A model generated the notes under the pieces. That model had not been told where the DNA came from. It worked only from the letters and a program-made list of their open reading frames with translations, and ran no database searches. The position numbers were made by a program, and so were the translations under genes. Positions 56,993 to 64,000 of a stretch of DNA of 64,000 nt are shown here, piece by piece. This DNA is from Steromphala cineraria (lineage: Eukaryota > Mollusca > Gastropoda > Trochida > Trochidae), in contig OU744734.1 in the NCBI GenBank assembly GCA_916613615.1, positions 31,628,301-31,692,300 of the forward strand. The letters are read 5' to 3'. Numbering within the stretch: the stretch's first letter is position 1; each line of letters opens with the position of its first letter.

Positions 56993-57137
56993 ATCAGTTT
57001 TTGTGAAGTTTCCATCGCCACCGCCGCCGCACTCGTACTACTAGCTATAACTTTTTTCCACTAAGCTTTCCAGAACTCTTATTCATACCTAGTACCTTAT
57101 TACTCATACCTCGGGGGAACGATTTTGACACGTTCAC

Positions 57138-57726
57138 TTTCAAGGTCAAAGGTCAAGGTCACGAGATATGTATTCACTCTAAGAATTCCTTGTAAACCAC
57201 TAACTTGAAAAGTTTTTGTGCTATGAAGCTCTAACTTGGTATATATCATCCTTGGAAAAGTAAAAACTTTCGAAAAGGTTTTGGCTAGAATCCGTCAAAG
57301 GTCAAGGTCACAGCAAGGTCATGACGTAAGCATGTTTTAGCAAAAATGCTTTATTTTAACTATGAACACTTTTAATCAATACATGATCGTTATACTCAAT
57401 AAAAAGTGTTCAATGATTGTGTGACCTTGAAGGTCAAATGTCAAGGTCATGAGATATGAGTTATTGCAATTCCTTGTAAACACAATAACTTGAAAAGTTT
57501 TTGCGCTATGAAGTTTAGATTTTGTATATATTATCTCTTGAGAAGTACAAAATTTTCAAAAAGTTTTGGGTACGAACTGTCGAAGGTCAAGGTCACAGCA
57601 AGGTCAACATATATGGAGAAAATGGATTAATTTAATTTTTAACACTTTATTTCATTACAATTATGTTATACTCAATGAAATGTGTTCATTGATTGTGTGA
57701 CCTTGAGTGTCAAAGGTCAAGGTCAC
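57138..57726 (+). repeat. AAGGTCAAGGTCAC array, copy 2
   Basis: Same units as 47050-47645 with a few substitutions, for example one AAGGTCAAATGTCAAGG in place of CAAAGGTCAAGG. Confidence 0.8.
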
Positions 57727-59070
57727 GAGAAAATTCCCAATTTGGTGAGGCCTGTAAAAGGCGGAACAGGGTAAGGCGATACCCCAAGTTCCGGTGCTGC
57801 TCTGCTTTTGCGGTATCCCGCAAACGCTAATCTAGTTTGAACGGCCAATGGTACATGTGGGTTCTACGAAATAATTGGCAAGCTTTAATTTGGAAACTGA
57901 TTTCCATAATAATGTTTTATCGTATAATTTCAAAATATATTGATAACGTTTACATCCTTAATAAATATCAATATCGCATATGCATAGTACAACATGTAGC
58001 TGTTTAATTTGTAGTTTTTCGGCTTATTTTTTGTATTCCACATTAATGAATTCTGTAAACGAGGTTCGTTCGTTGGTCACCATTTGTTCTACTCTACCGT
58101 GCACTCAATGCTGCTCAAAGCTTCACGGACAAAATGGTACTGAACAGGCCATTACTTATTTCTTTATACTTATGTCTCGGATTAGCCAGTCATACGTAAA
58201 ACCACTGCCAAACGACACATTTCTCACATCAGCAGCCAATAAATGTTTTTCACGATTACCTTACGATAACAACCATTTTGTAAAATTGGTACGACGGTCT
58301 ATACTCTTGCATCCTTGTTAATAACACTCATTTGACTTTCAACATGCATATAGAAGCGGCCTGTTCTCCACGTAAGGGCTTATTAGAAACAAATTTCCTA
58401 CTTCAAAAAATCTTTTTTCAAAATATGTGTAAACAGATATTGAAATCAAAATATTTTGTTCACAAATTTCCTTGCAGCAAAATTGGTGATACTTAAGAGT
58501 CAAAAAGTATACATGAAATATCAAGATAAATAAACTTACTTAATTTAAAGTGACACAGAGTATCTTTCTTAAAATTTTATTTGGTTTTGATCAGCTACAA
58601 AATATCTAACATGCTGATTGAAGTTCATATCTCATCACTGGACTTGCAAATATATCCATTATGCATAATATCTCTAAAATGCTTGATTTCATGGAAAAAT
58701 CAAGAAAACATCTCAAATACGTTTAATATTCGAAATAATGCATCCATTTCATCAACCTATTAGTTACAATTTCTAATAAACACTATCGAATCGAATTTAT
58801 CTTCCTGTCAGCTTATGACAAGGTTTCAAAATACGTTTGGCGAATTTGCGCGCGCCACTCGAGCCACCTTGTCCGGTTTTCCATCAAAATCCCGACTTTG
58901 AATGGCCGTATTTTCGCTCTAATGTACTGATTGACCTTTAACTTGTTATTTTCAGTAACAGTTTGTGGTTCCCGATGTAATAACATCGATTTCAAAATTT
59001 GATATATGTGATCCTATCAACATACTCTGTGTCTTTTTTAAAGTTAAAAAATGGTAAAGAGGGTCTTTAA

Positions 59071-59296
59071 AGGGGGTCTCCAACTTCTAATTTTTAACTT
59101 CCAGTGATTTATTAGCGAGGCCCTCTCCGGCCCTCTCGAGGCCTCGCTAATAAAACACTGGAAGTTAAAAAAATAAAGGGGGTCTCCAACTTCTAATTTT
59201 TAACGTCCAGTGTTTTATTAGCGAGGCCCTCTCCGACCCTCTCGGGGCCTCGCTAATAAAACACTGGAAGTTAAAAATTAGAAGTTGGAGACCCCC
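59071..59296. mobile_element. Hairpin dimer (foldback MITE) between TTAA sites
   Basis: Two successive palindromes of about 100 bp, each with CCAGTGTTTTATTAGCGAGG and its complement. They are enclosed by GGGGGTCTCCAACTTCTAAT and its complement. TTAA at 59067-59070 and 59297-59300; copy 1 has a single TTAA at 49411-49414 and no insert. Confidence 0.82.
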
Positions 59297-59460
59297 TTAA
59301 AAGGGTTTAGGGAATTATGTTTAAATTACCATTTTCGACCTACAAGACGTTTTTTATATATGAATAGTTATAAATTTACACTGCAAAATATTTTTTTGGA
59401 AACCACATTTAAAAGTTACACGCTTCGATACGTACCTAAAATCGACTGACCTAGAAAAAG

Positions 59461-60629
59461 GTCAAGTTTGATGTCACGTGACAATTGTTACATCACGAAG
59501 GGAACACAAACATGGCGTCAACACACGTTCAACGTAGAAAGTCAGTGGTGACAACACTGGTCAACGTTGCCTACTTGCGTATCAAACCGTTGAAAAGAGT
59601 TTTGGGGATATATTTATCCTCTGAAAGTTCAATCTAAGCTAATTGAGTTCAATGGAGTCGGTAACGACATATCGTCCTTTAGTTTGAAAGGCGATCACGC
59701 CGTCCGAAGACAATGGTTGACGTTGGAACAACATCGCACTGTAAGTTCGATTTCGAAGGAATTCTGTCTTTGTCAAATTAAGTTGTACCGTTTTGATCAC
59801 AAATTATATCAATTATAGTTTTAATTACGATACCAATTAGTTTTAAAATGCTTAAAAAAGGTGAAAATGACTTTTTTTATGGTGTGGAATTAGAGTTACC
59901 TCCCTTGCCCGATGATCGTCAGAATGAACGGGACGAATGAGACAAAGCTTATATCTATATTATAGCAAACATGATTGGAAATATTTTATAGAATATTTAC
60001 GGCAAACAATCTTTAACATTATTATTTTTAAAACTGTAATTCCCTTGGTTTCAGTATTTACATTTGTCTGTTATTGTTTATTTATCTTTGTATTTGTTGA
60101 CAAAGTGCCTTACTTCAGGAATTCAACGTTCGATTGATAGTAACTACATACCTTAGGCCTTCTAAGCCTACTCTGCAAAATAGCTTGAAAGATTTGTTAA
60201 ATATTAATTTCCAAAAATACATTTTTACCTAGATCAATGAAATTAAAGCTCTTACAATATTAAGCAAAACTGTATTAATGAACTTCAATCAATAATTAAT
60301 TGTTACCAATAATACATTTATGAAGCAGATATTGTATATTTGTGTTAATAAGTGTATTTATTTGTTCATATCTATAATTAAACATTAATTTTGTAGCCTG
60401 TCAGACACATAGTCCATCTGAAATAAATAATGCTGTCTTTGAGGTTTGAAAAAAAAATCATGTCTTTAATTTGAATTTCTATCTATCTTTTTATTAAATG
60501 AAAACCTAAAAAATATTTTGCCTGTTGTTTTACCAGAAGTTAACTTCCAGTAAGTTATTTAAATACATTTCACTAACTTCTAGTGAATAAAAAGGCAACA
60601 AAAATATAATTTTTCAAAACATAAGTAGG
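59461..60629. other. Non-coding, one weak candidate first exon
   Basis: 59512-59750 is less AT-rich, has an ATG in a fair context (ACAAACATGGCG) with a 41-codon frame, and ends in a consensus splice donor (CACTGTAAGT at about 59738). It may be the 5' end of a host gene, but no coding match is recognised. Confidence 0.25.
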
Positions 60630-60995
60630 TTTAAAGGGGCAGTAGCACGTTTTTAGGGGGAATATAAGGTGATGTCAGGAAAATGAAAATAAATGGTTCC
60701 AATTGAAAGACAATGTATTCAAACTAAATGAATCAGTTATAATTTGAATAAATAACTTAAAGTTCAGCCATGCGATTCCTTTTTCTTACAAAAATGAATT
60801 AAAGGTGTTCACACAAAAATGGCCGCCAATGTTTTTTTTGTGAATCCTCATTCTTTGTCCTCTGACTATGGATGATCGGCTTGTGTAATGAGATTGTTGA
60901 CACTGTCAATATAATACATTTAGCATTTACTTAAAATTACAAGTGAAATATTTAAAATATAAAATTACCAAAAAATGTGCTACTGCCCCTTTAAA
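60630..60995 (-). mobile_element. TTAA-type MITE, copy b
   Basis: TTTAAAGGGGCAGTAGCAC at the left and its perfect complement at the right (19 bp). The interior is related, inverted, to 23057-23373. Confidence 0.82.
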
Positions 60996-62849
60996 GCCTT
61001 ACCTTTGGATGTAATATGCTCAAGATAATTTATTTTACAATTTCTGTACTAAGGGATGGTCTGAATAATCATTATTTCATAGAAAAAATATGAACTTATA
61101 GTCTATCTCGGATCTTTTTCAAGTCTGTCCATTATCCTTGACATCTTTGAGTTGTTGCTCATAATGTAATGTATGTATAGGCTTACATTATCACCTGATT
61201 GAAATATATACTTCAGGTGTCTTGGTGGTCAAGGTTACAAAATTATAGTACCAGGAAAAGTGTGAGGCTGAAGACCCACCCCTTGTCCCCTCTTACCTAG
61301 AGATTAAGTCAAGTGCTACATAAACAGAACTAAAATCATGATGCTGTTATAAAGAGATTTTATTTCTTAACAAGAAACATTGTCTTAGTTGTAACTTAAT
61401 CTATTTCCTTCACTTTTACACTTTTTCTAGAGTGCACCAACATTGAATAAAAATTACACATGAATGATCTGCAGATGTAAAGCTATGAATTAAATAACAC
61501 AATGATATTCTCGAATAATATATATTGCTGCACTGTCTGTTCCTGAGATTAACCTAATAACATTTAAATTGTGTTTATTAACCTCTTTATTAGCTCTTTT
61601 AAATGATAAACTAAAAAATCAATATCAATTATAAACATGAAACTGATATCATTATACTAAATTTCCTTATTAAGAAGATGATGACCATGTTTTTGTTTTA
61701 AAGGTGGAGCTGTTCTTCATCACTGTTACAAACACCTGTAACACCTGTAATGATTAAAAAGCATTAAAAGTATATTTGCATTTTGAAATCTGATCAGATG
61801 TACATGCATATATCAACAATATTCTCCAAACGATACTCAATACATGTATGTATTTAAATGGAAAATGGAATTAGATTCTCTATGACTTTGAAATTGAGAT
61901 ATTAAAATATATGAATCTCTTGACAATCAATAAAAAATGTATAAATATTAAGTATTAAGTTACAAGATGATGATCAAAGAGCTTTTCATACCAAAATTAC
62001 TTCTTGACCAGATTTTAAAATATATTTGTGAAAATCGGACTACAAAGACCGCAGATAATAATATGCAGTCATGCAAATATGAAGATAAAAGTAAAATGAT
62101 TTTGATACTTCCAAAATACAAAAATAGGATATCGGATTTCTAATTCATTCATTAGTTTTTTAAATTTTTGATTTTACAACGAAGCGTTATCATGTACAGC
62201 ATATCAAAATTGCAAAATAGTTTCACTGATCGAAAACTGGACAGGACGGTAATTCAAAATAGAGTAGTCTTATTCCATTGTATTAAACTTCGCTCAAGTT
62301 GATTTAACATTTAAGTATTATTGATCATCTCCTTACCTATGGGTATCTCCAGAAAACTGTATATGCTACTTATAACAGGATCTACTGTACAACTTACCCG
62401 TGCAAATTTCAAGAAGACATTGCGACTCGGACGCCTTCTCGAGCTCGCTCTCGGCGAATGAACTCGATCTCGGGCTTCCCGGAAAGAATTTGTTTATCAC
62501 CATGCATATCTATATCCCATGGCCATACAAAAAGTATATAATAAATATGTGTAGTGTATATATAAAAACACATTCTTCACAAATACAAAGTATTTTAACT
62601 CAACTTCCTGCTTATTTCTATGACGCCATATTGAATAGCGACGAAATGTATTCCCTTCGTGACGTCACAAGGTCAGAGAAGCTTTAGTTTAGAAGCCGCC
62701 TGCTCATTATTTGATTGAGTTAAAAATTATTTCGTTGGTTCATTTATCACTTTATACCTCCAATAACATATTTAATTCTCCAAATAGGCCTTATTTCCTA
62801 TTCCCTTTAAAGATTGCGCGGCAAGGGTTTTGCATGTCATAGAATAACC
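60996..62849. other. AT-rich stretch, nothing recognised
   Basis: No gene, RNA gene or clear repeat. The frame at 62400-62687 has no motif. Confidence 0.45.
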
Positions 62850-63098
62850 TTTAAATGGACAGTTTTATCAGGGTATTCATTATTGAAACGAAAATCAAAC
62901 TGACGCAGAGATGCATTTTATTCTTTGTCAAATTGTTAAATCTAGAACAACTTTAATGTTACTCCGCTGACATAATTGAAAATAAGTATGACATAATCAT
63001 GAAGTAAACATATGTAAGTATATATAAACAGAAAAGTACTCTTAAATTTTCATGATTTTGTTTCCTCAAAACTACCCCGATAGGACTGTCCCTTTAAG
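62850..63098. mobile_element. Short TTAA-type MITE
   Basis: TTTAAATGGACAGT..TATCAGGGTA at the left against ACCCCGATAGGACTGTCCCT at the right, complementary with several mismatches. Termini resemble the TTAAAGGG(G/A)CAGT MITEs at 23057 and 60630. Confidence 0.6.
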
Positions 63099-64000
63099 AG
63101 ATCCATTTGTCACATAATGTTTCTAAAATGTTCAATTGTAGCTGTAGGCCATAAACCATAATTGAAAACATAGCTACATCTTCAGCAAACAAAAGTAAGA
63201 GTAGCCTATATCTTTGATTTTGGAGGTAACAAATACTCCATTATTGCACATTTCATAAAATACTTCGATAAATGAAGAAGAAAATATAACTGACAACTTA
63301 TTGTTTCATTAAAAAATTATAGTTGAAAGTCACGTTCCTGTCAGTGACCTTTCCGAATTATTTTTTCCTAAGTCACTTCCATTGAAAAAATACGGTATCA
63401 AGTCAATTTAATAGCTTTATCAAAGCTGTGAGCTGAGTCTACGTAAACATGACGTCACAACCTGCAATCTCGTTCAATGACTGAACTACATCCGGACCAA
63501 AAGAGGGATCGTGTGACCTCTCTGTTGACCGCTGTGCGAGGAGATCTTGCTTCTGTGAGACCAACAAGGATTCGCTAGGTCGAAGCGACCTGACCTAATA
63601 AACTGAGACACCAGGATCGATAAAGCGATAGGCAGACCTGTGGATTCGGCGTGGGGAAGGGAAGAAGGGAGCTAGGGTAGGTTGTGCGAGCAGGGTTGGG
63701 TTGACTTTTTTTCATAAGAAGTCTCTGCATCATGCAACGAAACATTACGTGTGTAATAGGACGAGATTCTTTTTCGTCGACCCTGACATACATTTTCAAG
63801 CTAACAATAAAAAAAAATAACAATTAGAACTTGTACAGTTCTTGCCGTATTGGAACCACATGTGTCCCAGTCCCTGCAAATAAGAACTGTGTAAACAAAA
63901 AGGAACCCGCAAACAAAAATGAACATATCTAAATGGTCTGCAATAATGCCCCATCCCCCGTACTTAAGGTGAATGTAATTGCTTTTGGCGCAGAGCCAGC
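63099..64000. other. Right edge, nothing recognised
   Basis: A TGACGTCA lies at about 63449 and moderately GC-rich DNA at 63450-63700, but no gene. The frame at 63575-63823 has no motif. Confidence 0.4.

Larger units (their letters stand above)
54788..59460 (+). repeat. Tandem duplication, copy 2 (nearly uninterrupted)
   Basis: Collinear with the four host blocks of copy 1. It starts inside the right end of a TGAGTCATCA-type inverted-repeat element (AAGTCAATGGGTATTTTAAG) and ends at GACCTAGAAAAAG. Its own additions are a 28-bp palindromic insert at 56970-56997 and a hairpin dimer at 59071-59296. It preserves the empty sites of the three large insertions. Confidence 0.88.

Noticed and set aside
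59512..59750. Host gene first exon
   Set aside because: Only a 41-codon frame and a consensus donor; no protein similarity recognised. Kept as a weak note, not called as a gene.

Overview
The window looks like gene-poor, AT-rich nuclear DNA of a marine invertebrate, most likely a bivalve mollusc. The evidence is introns, non-LTR retrotransposons, hAT, pogo, mariner, DIRS-like and Polinton-like elements, long arrays of AAGGTCAAGGTCAC half-sites, and a dispersed GGGCCACAGGGCC / CCATAAGCCC repeat that I associate with bivalve genomes. The taxon is an inference. I found no convincing host gene; nearly everything recognisable is mobile DNA, much of it nested.

Region 1-18.7 kb. A broken DIRS-type tyrosine recombinase lies at the left edge. 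It is followed by a dispersed repeat split by a hAT-type MITE, then a hairpin repeat. From 4.16 to 11.66 kb there is what looks like one decayed two-gene DNA transposon of ISL2EU type. It has a DDE transposase (+) interrupted by a Tc1/mariner copy at 4953-6145, and a convergent SAP-SWIM-YqaJ nuclease gene (-) whose first exon is interrupted by a TTAA-targeted insertion (9956-11300). At 13.56-16.3 kb a non-coding inverted-repeat element carries two tiny palindromes, each flanked by a perfect 9-bp direct repeat.

Region 18.7-59.5 kb is a tandem duplication of a unit of about 4.4 kb. Copy 2 (54788-59460) is nearly uninterrupted. Copy 1 (18735-49573) has been swollen to about 31 kb by insertions, and copy 2 keeps their empty sites, so boundaries and target-site duplications can be read directly. 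They are: (i) an inverted-repeat element 19690-28059 (TSD ATCTT), which contains a LINE fragment and has a second LINE inserted in its right terminus; (ii) a compact virus-like element 28427-35368 with 0.57-kb terminal inverted repeats and TSD GTAAAC, of Polinton type, carrying five intact small-genome-style ORFs including a zinc-finger/packaging-ATPase fusion; (iii) a 10.7-kb foldback-like element 35977-46643 (TSD TCGTG), whose ends are inverted arrays of a GCGGTAA motif and whose interior holds an LTR element remnant and a nearly intact LINE; (iv) a hairpin repeat at about 48.64-49.08 kb. A 5.2-kb pogo-type transposon (49576-54785, TSD TA) with an intact transposase and a HIRAN-domain gene sits at the junction of the two copies.

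Region 59.5-64 kb is non-coding apart from two TTAA-type MITEs and one weak candidate first exon.

The most interesting unit is the 6.9-kb Polinton-like element. Its TIRs are nearly identical and its genes are open, yet no polymerase, integrase or capsid gene is visible. All family assignments come from reading translated motifs by eye; no database search was possible.
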